A stretch of DNA of 64,000 nucleotides from Brevundimonas sp. UBA7506 (GCF_002479495.1 NZ_DLNQ01000010.1:1-64000); one strand, 5' to 3'; shown: positions 49,163 through 59,107, counted from the first letter of the stretch. The notes: a model not told the origin generated them from the letters alone. Program-made: numbers and translations.

Positions 49163-49178
49163 GTTATGAGCGTGTTAA
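49163..49178 (-). promoter_or_regulatory. CtrA-like box before ftsZ
   Basis: On the minus strand TTAA-N7-ATAAC matches TTAA-N7-TTAAC at eight of nine positions, 67 bases before the ftsZ ATG. CtrA represses ftsZ in Caulobacter, so a site here is expected. The surrounding 258 bases are AT-rich and hold other TTAA words (49195-49199). Confidence 0.5.
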
Positions 49179-49302
49179 GGAAAACCCCTTTTGAGTTAAC
49201 GGAGTGTTACTCCGGTAATATGAGTCGGAAGGTTTGAAAGCCCGCATCCTCAGCTTGGCCGCAGATTTCCTTCATTTTTCAGCGACGGCGTTTAACCCGC
49301 AA

Positions 49303-49333
49303 ACAAAAAGGGCGGCTCTTTCGAGCCGCCCTT
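49303..49333 (-). terminator. terminator of the TonB-dependent receptor gene
   Basis: A perfect nine-pair stem (49310-49318 with 49323-49331), loop TTTC, extended by A-T pairs and followed on the minus strand by TTTTTG. It closes the receptor gene before ftsZ. Confidence 0.9.
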
Positions 49334-49354
49334 CCGTTTCAGTTCAGACCGAAC

Positions 49355-52300
49355 TTACCAGGGACGGTAGTTCAGGCTGATCGAGTAGCGACGACCATAG
49401 GGGTCGAAGTTCGAGTACAGGGTCGCGCCCAGCCAGCGCGCCTGTTCGGCGTCGAAGGCGTTCTGGACCGTACCCGTCACGGTCAGGTCTTCGCGCAGTT
49501 GGTAACGGACCGAGAAGTCGTTCCGCAGGAAGTTCTCGCTGTCCATGTACTTCGTCTCACGCTGGTCGGCGTTCTGCACGAAGTCACGTTCACGCACGAT
49601 GTCCTGGGCGGTTTGCCAGTCGGCCACCCAGCTGATGCGCAGGGGCTCGATCGGCGTCTGCCAGGTCAGGGTCGAGGAGAAGCGAACGCGCGGATAGAAC
49701 AGGTTGCTCGAGAGTTCCGTGTAGTCGTACGGGTTCTCGATGTTGTTGAAGTTCTTCTGCTCGATCAGCCACGAACCGTTCAGGCTGTGGGTGAAACGAC
49801 CCCAGTTGCGACCGATCATTTCTTCCGTGTCGAACGTGTAGTTCGTCGTGAAGTCCAGACCACGAACGTTACGCTTGGCGTAGTTGATCGAGCTCTGGAT
49901 GAAGTCGATCAGCAGGAAGCGGTCGTCGCGCGGCGTGTTCGGATCGTTGACGCCGGTGCGGGTCAGGGTGGCGCAGGCGCTGGCGTTCAGGCCGGGGCCG
50001 CTGACGCAGTTTTCGGCGGCGACCTGGGCGGTCACAGCAGCGATCACATTGTCGATCTGGATCTCGTAGTAGTCGAGCACCAGCGAGAAGTTCGGGATGA
50101 AGCGCGGCTTCAGAACCGTCGAGAAGGTGAAGGATTCCGACTCTTCCGGCTTCAGGAACGGGTTGCCGCCGTTCTTGCCCGCGACGCTCGAACCATAGTC
50201 CGGACGATAGGCGTTGGCCGCCGTCGGGTCCGTGAAGTTGAACGTCAGGCCGAACTGCTGCGCCAGGGCCGCGCAGTTGACGACGCGGTTGGCCGCCTTC
50301 TCACGGTCCGCCATGTTCTGGATAGCCAGGGTGGCGCAGGGATCGTTGAAGTTCAGGAAGGTCTGCGTGAACGGCGAGTTCGTCTCCGACAGGGTCGGCG
50401 CACGAACCGAGGTGTTGAAGCTGGTCTTGAAAGCGATGTCCGGGATCGGACGATAGACCAGGTTCACGCCATAGACGTCGCTTTCGCCGAAGGTCGAGAA
50501 GTCGCTGTAGCGATAGCTGGCGCTCAGTTCAGCATAGTCGCCCAGGAAGGAGTCGCGCATCAGCGGGATCGAGAGCTCCGCGAAGGCTTCCTTCGTCTCA
50601 TACTCGGCCGGCATGAAGTCGGCGCCGCCGTTCAGCTGGGCGTAGGTGGTACCCAACGAGCGGCTACGGCCCAGTCCTTCAGTGTACTCCTTGCGGTACT
50701 CGGCGCCCAGGGCCAGGCCGATACGGCCGGCGCCCCAGAAGTCCCACAGCTGACCCGAGACCGAAGCCACGGCGTCGTGCTGCTCGTTGACCTGCTCGAT
50801 CTGCAGTTGAGCGCGGACGTAGTTAAGGCCTTCAGCGCTCTGGTTGCCGGCGCCGAAGACGTTCAGCGGCTTACAGTTCTTCACCACGTCCGAGTTGGCG
50901 TTCAGCGTGCCGCCGACGTTCGGGTTGCGGTTAGTCACAGTGCCGCCGTTTGCAGTCAGCAGCTGCACGCGGCAGACGATGGCGCCGGCTTGGCCGAGCA
51001 CGCCCGCCGTGTCGCGCACGGCGTCCATGGCGTACGAGAAGCGCTCGATGTCCAGACCGCGCTCGACGTTCAGGTTGTCCATACGGCCGTAGGTGTAGCC
51101 GATGTCCCAGTCCAGGTTCTTGACGAAGCTGACATCGCCGGCGTTGCCGTTCAGACCCAGAACGTAGCGCTGCAGTTGCTTCTCGTTGGTCTGCGGGCGG
51201 TCCAGCAGCCAGGCGGAGTAACGAGCGAACGGAGCAGCCGTATCGCCGGTGACCGCACCAGGAGCCGTCGCGCTGGCGGCGCCGTAGGTGGTCGCGCGGT
51301 TGTTGCGGATGGCGGCGGCCAGTTCAGCCGGCAGGAAGGCGTTGTCCGTGCGCGTCGTATAGGCCGACGTGCTGAGGATCTGCATCGAGTTGTTGGCGTT
51401 CAGCGTGTCCGAAATATAGATGTCGCCGAACGAGTTACCCGTGGCCAGGTTCGTCGTTTCATCGACGTACTTGGCCTCAGCATACAGGTTGATGTTGGGC
51501 GTGATCTTGAAGTTCGCACCGACCTGGAAGCGAGCGTTCTCGGATTGCGGCAGGGTGGAATCGACGTTGAAGGTCGTGTTGGGGTTCTCGCCGTCGCCGC
51601 CGACATTCGTCACGCGGTTGACGCCGTTCACCTGAACCCAGTTACCGAAGTCGGCCAAGCGCGCGCTGGTGCCGTTGAAGACGTAGGTCTTGCCCGGAGC
51701 AACGCCAAAGCACGAAGCAGAGGTGATCGAGGTGGTGGTGCACTGACCGGTCGGAATGACGTTCGGGTTGTTCAGGGCGCTGGGCTGGTAGTTGTTAGCC
51801 AGGGTAACCTGACCCCACTTCATGATCTGCAGGCTGCGACGATCACGATACAGTTGCGTATCCATGATGCCGTCATAGGGCTGCGCAGCCGTGTCGGTGT
51901 CGCGCGTGACCAGGCCCCAGGCTTCTCCCAGCCAATCAATGTCCGAGGCCAGGACTTCGTCCAGGCGCTCATATTCGGCGAAGCCGTAGACATTCAGACG
52001 ATCATCAAAGAAATTCTTGCCCGCCAGAACCGAAACGCGTTCCGAATCCTGACCGCCGTCGTTGAGCTGAGCCCAACGCGCGTCGAGTTCCAGACCTTCA
52101 AAGTCCTTGCGCAGCTTGAAGTTCAGCACGCCGGAAACGGCGTCGGCGCCGTAAACCGACGAGGCGCCGCCCGTGACGATTTCCACGCTTTCGATAAGCA
52201 GGCGCGGGATGGTGTCGACGTCGACAGCCAGAGTGCCCTGCGGCGAACCCACGTGGCGACGACCGTCAACCAGGGTCAAGGTGCGGCCCGAGCCCAGCGA

Positions 52301-52636
52301 GCGAAGGTTCGGCAGCGACAGGCCGCCGGCGTTCAGGACGCCCGCCGTGGTGTCGGACGGAACCTGCGAGTTCATCAGGGCCGGAATGGTAGCCAGATAG
52401 TCGATGACCGTGTTTTGACCCGTGGTCAGCAGGGTCTCGCGGCTGACCTGGATCAGCGGGGTCGGAGCGGTCGTCGGGTCGCGACGGATACGCGAACCGG
52501 TGACGACGATTTCCTCAACCGTCGTGGCCTGTTCCGACTGCGCCGGCTGGGCCGATTGAGCGAACGCCGGAGCCGACGCCGCCATCAGACCCGCAAGGAC
52601 AGTCGTCCCAAACAGGAAATTGCGCTTCAGATGCAT
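49355..52636 (-). CDS. TonB-dependent outer-membrane receptor
   Basis: This is a 1093-residue receptor: signal peptide (cleavage near PAFAQ, residue 27), TonB-box-like EEIVVTGSRIRRDP (41-54), plug domain (GGASSVYGADAVSGVLNFKL) and a 22-strand barrel ending in YSISLNYRPW, whose last aromatic residue marks outer-membrane assembly. It is longer than most siderophore receptors and resembles the large receptors used by Caulobacterales for sugars or other nutrients; the ligand is unknown. The start at 52636 opens the signal peptide. It lies between ftsA and ftsZ with its own 5' region and terminator. Confidence 0.95.
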   Translation of the reverse strand: MHLKRNFLFGTTVLAGLMAASAPAFAQSAQPAQSEQATTVEEIVVTGSRIRRDPTTAPTPLIQVSRETLLTTGQNTVIDYLATIPALMNSQVPSDTTAGVLNAGGLSLPNLRSLGSGRTLTLVDGRRHVGSPQGTLAVDVDTIPRLLIESVEIVTGGASSVYGADAVSGVLNFKLRKDFEGLELDARWAQLNDGGQDSERVSVLAGKNFFDDRLNVYGFAEYERLDEVLASDIDWLGEAWGLVTRDTDTAAQPYDGIMDTQLYRDRRSLQIMKWGQVTLANNYQPSALNNPNVIPTGQCTTTSITSASCFGVAPGKTYVFNGTSARLADFGNWVQVNGVNRVTNVGGDGENPNTTFNVDSTLPQSENARFQVGANFKITPNINLYAEAKYVDETTNLATGNSFGDIYISDTLNANNSMQILSTSAYTTRTDNAFLPAELAAAIRNNRATTYGAASATAPGAVTGDTAAPFARYSAWLLDRPQTNEKQLQRYVLGLNGNAGDVSFVKNLDWDIGYTYGRMDNLNVERGLDIERFSYAMDAVRDTAGVLGQAGAIVCRVQLLTANGGTVTNRNPNVGGTLNANSDVVKNCKPLNVFGAGNQSAEGLNYVRAQLQIEQVNEQHDAVASVSGQLWDFWGAGRIGLALGAEYRKEYTEGLGRSRSLGTTYAQLNGGADFMPAEYETKEAFAELSIPLMRDSFLGDYAELSASYRYSDFSTFGESDVYGVNLVYRPIPDIAFKTSFNTSVRAPTLSETNSPFTQTFLNFNDPCATLAIQNMADREKAANRVVNCAALAQQFGLTFNFTDPTAANAYRPDYGSSVAGKNGGNPFLKPEESESFTFSTVLKPRFIPNFSLVLDYYEIQIDNVIAAVTAQVAAENCVSGPGLNASACATLTRTGVNDPNTPRDDRFLLIDFIQSSINYAKRNVRGLDFTTNYTFDTEEMIGRNWGRFTHSLNGSWLIEQKNFNNIENPYDYTELSSNLFYPRVRFSSTLTWQTPIEPLRISWVADWQTAQDIVRERDFVQNADQRETKYMDSENFLRNDFSVRYQLREDLTVTGTVQNAFDAEQARWLGATLYSNFDPYGRRYSISLNYRPW

Positions 52637-52993
52637 TAGTCGGGACCCCCAAATGGAAAATGACACAACACCGCGGTCGCCGAACGACCACGTGCCTAAC
52701 TGCTCCGTTTAATCGAAATTGCCCGGCGAACAATGATTGCGACCCAAATCAGGCGATTGCGCGCCAGAACTGTTACAATCAGAACACACTAAGGTCACAG
52801 ACAGCCGAAAAACGTTCGATGAGCGTGAACATTTGCAATGAACGCGCCCTAGGTGGAAAAATTTTTCGGATTCTGGCCGCCAGTCACCTTGAGCGACGCA
52901 ATTTAATCGTCGCTCACGCGATCAACGCGGGCTGCAACCGGCCGATTTGCGCGGAAAAGCCGCAACCCCGAGCCGTTGCAAGCCACTCAGGCC
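52637..52993 (-). promoter_or_regulatory. AT-rich upstream region of the receptor, with inverted repeat
   Basis: This 357-base stretch between ftsA and the receptor has no gene. It is clearly richer in A and T than its surroundings, so it probably holds the receptor promoter, though I cannot place -35/-10 boxes with confidence. TGAGCGACG (52890-52898) and CGTCGCTCA (52908-52916) form a perfect nine-base inverted repeat around CAATTTAAT. It could be an operator or the end of the ftsA transcript. Confidence 0.5.
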
Positions 52994-54319
52994 CTACAGG
53001 TTGTCGCGCAGCCAGCCGGCGGCGCGGGCCACCATGCCGCCGCGGTGCACCTTGGGGGCGTCGGCGGCAGTTATCTGACGGGACATGAGCTTGCGGGCCG
53101 AAACGGCCTCGCGCGGGCCGTAGGCGGCGCGCAGCAGGACGCCCGAGGCCGAGCAGAAGGCCGGGCCGGAGGCGGCGTCGGCCAGGTGGGGCGCGCGTTG
53201 CGGCTTGCCCAGGCGGACGGGGCGGTCGAAGACGCGCACCGCCAGTTCACGCACGCCGTTCAGCTGGCTGGCGCCGCCGGTCAGGACGATGCCCGCGCCC
53301 GGGTCCATGCCGACGCCGGCGTGCTTGAGCCGGTCGCGCAGCAGTTCGAGCGTTTCCTCGACGCGGGGGGCGATGACGGTCTTCAGCATGGCGCGCGGCA
53401 CGATGACGGGGCCGGCGGACGGATCCTCGCCGCGCGGCGGGGCCTCCAGCATCTCGCGGTCCTCGTTGGCGCTGGCCATGGCCGAGCCGTGCAGGGTCTT
53501 GAGACGTTCGGCGCCGACCTTGGAGGTCGACAGGCCGCGCGCGATGTCGGCGGTGACGTGATCGCCGCCGACGTTCAGCGATTCGATGTGCAGCAGGCTG
53601 CGCCCGCCCCAGACCGCCGCCGAGGTCGAGCCGCCGCCCATGTCGATGCAGACGCTGCCCAGTTCCATCTCGTCCTCTTCCAGCGCGGCGAGCGAGGAGA
53701 CGACCGGGGCGGCGGCCACGCCTTGCAGGTCAAGGTGAGCCAGTTCGAGGCAGTGGCTGAGAGCGCCGAAGGAGCTTTCGGACATGGAGACGACCAGCAG
53801 ATCCAGCCCCAGCGAGCCGCCGCGCATCGAGCGCGGATCATGGACGCCGCGCGCCCCGTCCACCGACCAGGCGATGGGCAGGACGTGGATGGGGCGGCGG
53901 TTGGGCAGGCGGATCTGGGCCAGGGCCATGCCGATGGCGCGGGCCAGATCGCCGTCGCTGATCGGATGGGCGCCCAGCGAGACGCGGGCCTGCACCCGAT
54001 GGCTGGCCATCTGGCCGATGGCCGTGGTGACGATGACGCCGGAGACGGGCGAGCCGGCGGCGCGCTCGGCGCGCTCAACGGCGTGGCCGATGGCCTGGGC
54101 CGCTTCGTCCATGTTGACGATGGCCCCGCCGCGCACGCCCCGCGACTGAACGTGGCTGGCGCCCGCCACGCGGATGGTGCGGTCGGCGTGGCGTACGCCC
54201 TCGGGCTTCATGATGAAGCAGGCGACCTTGGACTGGCCCAGGTCGAGCGCGGCCACGGCCGGAGCGCGCGGGGCGCCCTTGGCTTGATCCGTGTTCGTGT
54301 CTCGGCTGCGTCCGGCCAT
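52994..54319 (-). CDS. ftsA: cell division protein FtsA
   Basis: This is a 441-residue actin-like ATPase. It has ALDLGQSKVACFIM as the phosphate-1 motif, CIDMGGGSTSAAVW as phosphate-2 and GIVLTGGASQLNGV as the adenosine motif, plus the inserted 1C domain. The last residues (VARAAGWLRDN) form the amphipathic membrane-targeting helix. FtsA tethers FtsZ to the inner membrane. It follows ftsQ by 25 bases. Confidence 0.97.
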   Translation of the reverse strand: MAGRSRDTNTDQAKGAPRAPAVAALDLGQSKVACFIMKPEGVRHADRTIRVAGASHVQSRGVRGGAIVNMDEAAQAIGHAVERAERAAGSPVSGVIVTTAIGQMASHRVQARVSLGAHPISDGDLARAIGMALAQIRLPNRRPIHVLPIAWSVDGARGVHDPRSMRGGSLGLDLLVVSMSESSFGALSHCLELAHLDLQGVAAAPVVSSLAALEEDEMELGSVCIDMGGGSTSAAVWGGRSLLHIESLNVGGDHVTADIARGLSTSKVGAERLKTLHGSAMASANEDREMLEAPPRGEDPSAGPVIVPRAMLKTVIAPRVEETLELLRDRLKHAGVGMDPGAGIVLTGGASQLNGVRELAVRVFDRPVRLGKPQRAPHLADAASGPAFCSASGVLLRAAYGPREAVSARKLMSRQITAADAPKVHRGGMVARAAGWLRDNL

Positions 54320-54344
54320 GATGATCGTGTCCTGGGTATTCTGT

Positions 54345-55199
54345 TCAGACGGCGCCTTCGGAGGGCCGGACGGCGACCTCCTCGGGCGTGCGGAGATCGA
54401 CCCGGGCGAAGCCCAGATCGAGAAGGCGTTCGCGCTGGTCCAGCGCGTCGAGGCGGATCAGCGCGCTGTCCTGATCCACGGCGGGCAGTTGGATCAGGGC
54501 GCCGTCCTTGAGGCGCAGGTCCCAGCGGCGCTCGTCCACCCGGACGAGGGCTTCAACGCGCGCCATCAGGCGCGGGCGCTGGGCCAGAAGGGGCAGAATC
54601 TCGGCGGCGGTCTGATCGGCGCCCTTGCCGACGACCAGCGGAAGTTTGGGATAGCGGCCCGCGTCGGCGCCCTGGATGACCTGGCCCCGGCTGTCGATGA
54701 CGTAGGCGTGGCCGCCGGTCTGCCAGACGGCCAGACGGTCATGTTCCTTGACGTCGACGATCAGGGTGTCGGGCAGCAGGCGCACCACGCGCGCCTCCTT
54801 GACCCAGCCCACGGCCTGCACCCGGTCGCGCACGGCGTTCAAATCCAGACTGACGATAGGCTGGTCGGCGCTGACGCCGACGGCCTGCTGGATCGCCGCC
54901 CTGGCCTCGGGCGAGGCGCCGGTGACGTGCAGATTTTTCACCTTCAGACCCATGCCCGAGGTGACGCTGTCAAAGCGGTTGGAGACCGAGTTGGAGATGC
55001 GCTCGGCGCGCGCGCCCGTCGCCAGGACCCCGCCCAGAACGACGACGCCAGCCACGATGGAGATCAGGACGGCGCGCGGCGAGAGGTCCAGCCGACCGAT
55101 GGCGGCGACCTTGCCCGGCGTGGGCGGAGCGTTGCGGGAGCTCTGCCCCCTGCCCTTCGTCGAACCCTGTCGCCGACCGCCGCGCACTACCGCGGGCAT
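54345..55199 (-). CDS. ftsQ: cell division protein FtsQ
   Basis: This is a 284-residue bitopic inner-membrane protein: basic cytoplasmic N-terminus (GGRRQGSTKGRGQ), one helix (AVLISIVAGVVVLGGVLAT), then the periplasmic POTRA domain (VKNLHVTGASPEARAAIQQ) and the FtsQ/DivIB beta domain. The ATG at 55199 has GGAGGA seven bases upstream and overlaps ddl by 13 bases. It recruits FtsB/FtsL in the divisome. Confidence 0.95.
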   Translation of the reverse strand: MPAVVRGGRRQGSTKGRGQSSRNAPPTPGKVAAIGRLDLSPRAVLISIVAGVVVLGGVLATGARAERISNSVSNRFDSVTSGMGLKVKNLHVTGASPEARAAIQQAVGVSADQPIVSLDLNAVRDRVQAVGWVKEARVVRLLPDTLIVDVKEHDRLAVWQTGGHAYVIDSRGQVIQGADAGRYPKLPLVVGKGADQTAAEILPLLAQRPRLMARVEALVRVDERRWDLRLKDGALIQLPAVDQDSALIRLDALDQRERLLDLGFARVDLRTPEEVAVRPSEGAV

Positions 55200-56122
55200 G
55201 AGGCGTCCTCCACCATCCACCGAACCAGATCACGATACGCCATCCCGACATAGGCCGCCTGCTCGGGACTGAGCGAGGTCGGCGTCATGCCAGGCTGGGT
55301 GTTGACCTCCAGAAGAACGAGAACGTCGTTAACATCGTCATAACGAAAATCGGCCCGGGACACGCCGCGGCAGCCCATGGCCGTATGAGCGAGTTCCGAC
55401 TGACGTAAAGCCTTGTCAAAAACGTGGGCCGGCAGCTCAGCGGGCAGGACGTGCCGGGACCCGCCCGGCGCATACTTGGCCTCGTAGTCGTAGAAGCCCT
55501 TGGTCGGGGTGATGTCGGTGACGGTCAGGGCGCGCGGACCCTCGGCCTCGCCCAGCACCGTCACGGCCAGTTCCTTGCCCGCGATGAAGGGCTCGACCAT
55601 GACCAGGTCGCCATAGGTCCAGCTGTCGTCGCCGACGATGGCGCAGGGCGCGTCGCCCGGCTGGATGACATAGACGCCGACCGAGGAGCCTTCAGCGTTC
55701 GGCTTGATGACATAGGGGGGCGCAATGACGTGATCCGCCGCCACCGCCTTGCGGTCGAACAGGCCCCCGCCGGGGACGACAACGCCCGCCGCGCGCAACA
55801 CGGCCTTGGACTTATCCTTGTCCATGGCCAGGGCCGAGGCGAGGACGCCGGAGTGGGTATAGGGAATGCGCAGGGTCTCGAGGATGCCCTGGACGCAGCC
55901 GTCCTCGCCCCACTCGCCATGCAGGGCGTTGAAGACGACGTCGGGCTTCAGCGCCGTCAGCACCTGGGCCAGATCGCGACCCGCGTCGACACGCGTGACC
56001 TTGGCGACCTGCCCTTCCAGGGCGTCGGCGCAGCCTCGGCCCGAGGACAGCGAAACCTCGCGTTCCGACGACAGGCCGCCCATCAGGACAGCGACGTGAA
56101 GAGTGTTCAGGGGCGCGCGCAT
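55187..56122 (-). CDS. ddl: D-alanine--D-alanine ligase
   Basis: This is a 311-residue ATP-grasp enzyme. It has VLMGGLSSEREVSLSSG at the N-terminus, FNALHGEWGEDG, and the ligase signature (VLLEVNTQPGMTPTSLSP) with metal ligands. It makes the D-Ala-D-Ala end of the peptidoglycan precursor. It is followed by ftsQ and ftsA, normal dcw order, but it is preceded by cysS rather than murB or murC. Confidence 0.97.
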   Translation of the reverse strand: MRAPLNTLHVAVLMGGLSSEREVSLSSGRGCADALEGQVAKVTRVDAGRDLAQVLTALKPDVVFNALHGEWGEDGCVQGILETLRIPYTHSGVLASALAMDKDKSKAVLRAAGVVVPGGGLFDRKAVAADHVIAPPYVIKPNAEGSSVGVYVIQPGDAPCAIVGDDSWTYGDLVMVEPFIAGKELAVTVLGEAEGPRALTVTDITPTKGFYDYEAKYAPGGSRHVLPAELPAHVFDKALRQSELAHTAMGCRGVSRADFRYDDVNDVLVLLEVNTQPGMTPTSLSPEQAAYVGMAYRDLVRWMVEDASCPR

Positions 56123-56243
56123 GGGACGATCCGACTACTAGCCCGCCCCTATGCCCTGAATACGGTTAACCGGTTGGAAACGATAGCGGGGCGGATGCGG
56201 AATTCACCGGTCCGCGATTGCGCCCGCGCGTCGTCCGCCTCCC

Positions 56244-57695
56244 CTACCCCTTCACCCGCCAGGTCGCGCCTTGCGGGCCGTCCATGACGACGACGTTCAG
56301 TTCGTTCAGGCGATCGCGGATACGGTCGGCCTCGCCCCAGTTCTTTTCGGCGCGAGCGACGGCGCGTTGTTCCAGCAGGGCCTCGACCTCGGCCTTCAGG
56401 GCCGGATCGCCGCCCTCGAACCATTCATCCGGCGTCAGGGCCAGCACGCCCAGCAGGCCGGCGGCCTCGACCAGGCTCCAGCGGGCCATGGCCACGTCGT
56501 TGATGTCGGCCTCGGCGTCGTTCAGCAGGTCGCGCAGGGCGTTGCCCAGACCGAACAGTTGGGCGATGGCGCCCGGCGTGTTCAGGTCGTCCTCCAGCGC
56601 GTCCAGCACCGGGTCCAGCGCGTTCTCGGCCAGCTCCATCTCGGCCTCTTCCAGGACGGAGAGGTCGAAATCGGCCAGCCTGGCGTCGGCGTCGCGCAGG
56701 ACGCCGTAGAGGCGGTCCAGATTCTTGCGGCTCTGGTCCAGCAGGGTCTGGTTCCAGTCCAGCGGCTGACGATAGTGAGCACTCAGCAGGGCCCAGCGCA
56801 CCACCTCGCCCGGCATGGCCTTCACCAGGTCATGCAGCAACAGGACGTTGCCGATCGACTTGGACATCTTCTCGGCGTCCACGGTCAGGAAGCCGTTGTG
56901 CATCCAGTAGCGGGCGTATTCGTCATGGGCCTGATCGCCGTGGGCGTGACCATGGGCGCAGACGCCCTGGGCGATCTCGTTCTCGTGGTGCGGGAAGACC
57001 AGGTCGATGCCGCCGCCGTGAATGTCGATGGGCAGGCCGAGCGTCTGCTCGATCATGGCCGAGCACTCGATGTGCCAGCCGGGACGCCCCTCGCCCCACG
57101 GGCTCGGCCAGGACGGCTCGTCCGCCTTGGACGGCTTCCACAGGACGAAGTCGTGCGGGTTCTTTTTATAGGGCGCGACCTCGACGCGGGCGCCGGCGAT
57201 CATGTCGTCCAGATTGCGGCCCGACAGCGCGCCGTAGGACGGATAGGAGGAGACGTCGAACAGGACATGACCCTCGGCGGCATAGGCGTTGCCGGCGTCG
57301 ATAATGGCCTGAATCTGGGCCGTGATGGCCTCGATGTAGTCGGTGACGTGGGGGGCGATGTCGGGCGGACTGACGTTCAGCAGGCCCATGTCGGCCAGAT
57401 AGGCTGCCTCGTAGCGCGCCGTGATCTCGCCGATGGCGACCCCTTCCTTCGCCGCCTTGGCGTTGATCTTGTCGTCCACGTCGGTGACGTTGCGGGCGTA
57501 GACGACCTTGTCCGGGCCATAGGTCCGGCGCAGCAGTCGCACCATAACGTCGAACACCACCGGCGGACGCGCATTGCCGATGTGGGCGTAGTCATAGACC
57601 GTCGGGCCGCAGACATAGAGCGTCACCCGGTTCGGATCGCGCGGCGTGAAGGCGCGCTTTTCACGGCGAAGGGTGTCGTGGATGTGCAACGGCAT
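56244..57695 (-). CDS. cysS: cysteinyl-tRNA synthetase
   Basis: This is a 483-residue class I synthetase: the HIGH-type motif (YDYAHIGNARP) at residues 35-45, zinc-site cysteine in YVCGPTVY, the WHIECSAM loop, and EKMSKSIGN for the KMSKS loop. It charges tRNA-Cys. It is on the same strand as ddl, 121 bases upstream of it, and is a normal-length gene. Confidence 0.97.
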   Translation of the reverse strand: MPLHIHDTLRREKRAFTPRDPNRVTLYVCGPTVYDYAHIGNARPPVVFDVMVRLLRRTYGPDKVVYARNVTDVDDKINAKAAKEGVAIGEITARYEAAYLADMGLLNVSPPDIAPHVTDYIEAITAQIQAIIDAGNAYAAEGHVLFDVSSYPSYGALSGRNLDDMIAGARVEVAPYKKNPHDFVLWKPSKADEPSWPSPWGEGRPGWHIECSAMIEQTLGLPIDIHGGGIDLVFPHHENEIAQGVCAHGHAHGDQAHDEYARYWMHNGFLTVDAEKMSKSIGNVLLLHDLVKAMPGEVVRWALLSAHYRQPLDWNQTLLDQSRKNLDRLYGVLRDADARLADFDLSVLEEAEMELAENALDPVLDALEDDLNTPGAIAQLFGLGNALRDLLNDAEADINDVAMARWSLVEAAGLLGVLALTPDEWFEGGDPALKAEVEALLEQRAVARAEKNWGEADRIRDRLNELNVVVMDGPQGATWRVKG

Positions 57696-57822
57696 GGGTG
57701 ACAGTCTTTTGCGAGTTTTCTTGCGGGACGGACGACGTGTCCCATATAGCGGCCTGATACACAGTCATACTTGATTGGTAAAAGGTAGCCTTGGCGGTCT
57801 CCCCGCCCCGCTGGATCAGTTC

Positions 57823-58440
57823 ATGAGCACTTCGCCCGCCAAGCCCGTCCTCGTCACCGAAGAGACCGCCGTCGTGCGCCCCAGCCGCGAACAGGCGCTG
57901 GAGGCCGTGCGCACCCTGATCGCCTGGGCGGGCGACGATCCCTCGCGCCCCGGCCTGATCGACACGCCCAAGCGGGTGGTCGACGCCTATGGCGAATGGT
58001 TCGACGGCTACGACGCCGATGCGGGCAGGGAGTTGTCGCGCACCTTCGAGGACGTGACCGGCTATGACGACATGGTCATCCTGCGCGACATCGAGATCGA
58101 GAGCCACTGCGAGCACCACATGGCCCCCTTCCTCGGCAAGGCCTACGTCGCCTATCTGCCGGGCGAGAAGGTCGTGGGCATCTCCAAGCTGGCGCGCGTG
58201 GTCGAGATCTTCGCCCGTCGCCTGCAGAACCAGGAGACCCTGACCAACGACATCATCGAGGCCATCGAATCGCACCTGCAGCCGCGCGGCGTGGCCGTCC
58301 TGGTCGATGCGGCGCACCAGTGCATGACCACGCGCGGCGTTCATCACCGCCACGTCACCACCATCACCACCCGCTTCACCGGCGCCTTCAAGGACGACCC
58401 GGCCCTGGCCGACCGCTTCCTCAAGCTGGCCAGGGGCTGA
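57823..58440 (+). CDS. folE: GTP cyclohydrolase I
   Basis: This is a 205-residue enzyme for the first step of folate (tetrahydrofolate) synthesis. Motifs are the zinc/catalytic ESHCEHHMAPFLGKAYVAYLP and the conserved VLVDAAHQCMTTRGVHH. It forms homodecamers. The ATG at 57823 is chosen because upstream sequence in this frame is not conserved-looking. Confidence 0.97.
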   Translation: MSTSPAKPVLVTEETAVVRPSREQALEAVRTLIAWAGDDPSRPGLIDTPKRVVDAYGEWFDGYDADAGRELSRTFEDVTGYDDMVILRDIEIESHCEHHMAPFLGKAYVAYLPGEKVVGISKLARVVEIFARRLQNQETLTNDIIEAIESHLQPRGVAVLVDAAHQCMTTRGVHHRHVTTITTRFTGAFKDDPALADRFLKLARG

Positions 58441-58471
58441 GGACAAGAGGCTGAGTCGCAAGGGGTTTGAT

Positions 58472-58523
58472 CCGGTCGTCTCGCACCTGCGAAACGACCG
58501 ATTTGGCAATCTTATTGCCCTTT
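58472..58523 (+). terminator. tandem hairpins after folE
   Basis: A long stem CGGTCGT (58473-58479) with ACGACCG (58494-58500), continued by TCGCA/TGCGA across one mismatch, is followed by a second hairpin GGCAAT-CTT-ATTGCC (58505-58519) and CTTT. Together they should end or slow the folE transcript. Confidence 0.6.
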
Positions 58524-58640
58524 GACGCGAATTCGTCACGCAAGACGGCTTTACAAGCCCGGCGCGGGACGCCAAGAGACGATCCATACCTTTGAGTGCT
58601 GCTCGCCGGAGAATGCGAGCTGTGATGGAGACGACGGCGT

Positions 58641-59081
<441 letters not shown>

Positions 59082-59107
59082 GACTTAGCTCCGCTCTGAA
59101 TGAATCA

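Noticed and set aside
49499..52639. 1046-codon plus-strand frame opposite the receptor
   Set aside because: Long open antisense frames are common at high GC. The sequence is Val/Gln/Arg-rich and has no domain, while the minus frame is a clear receptor.
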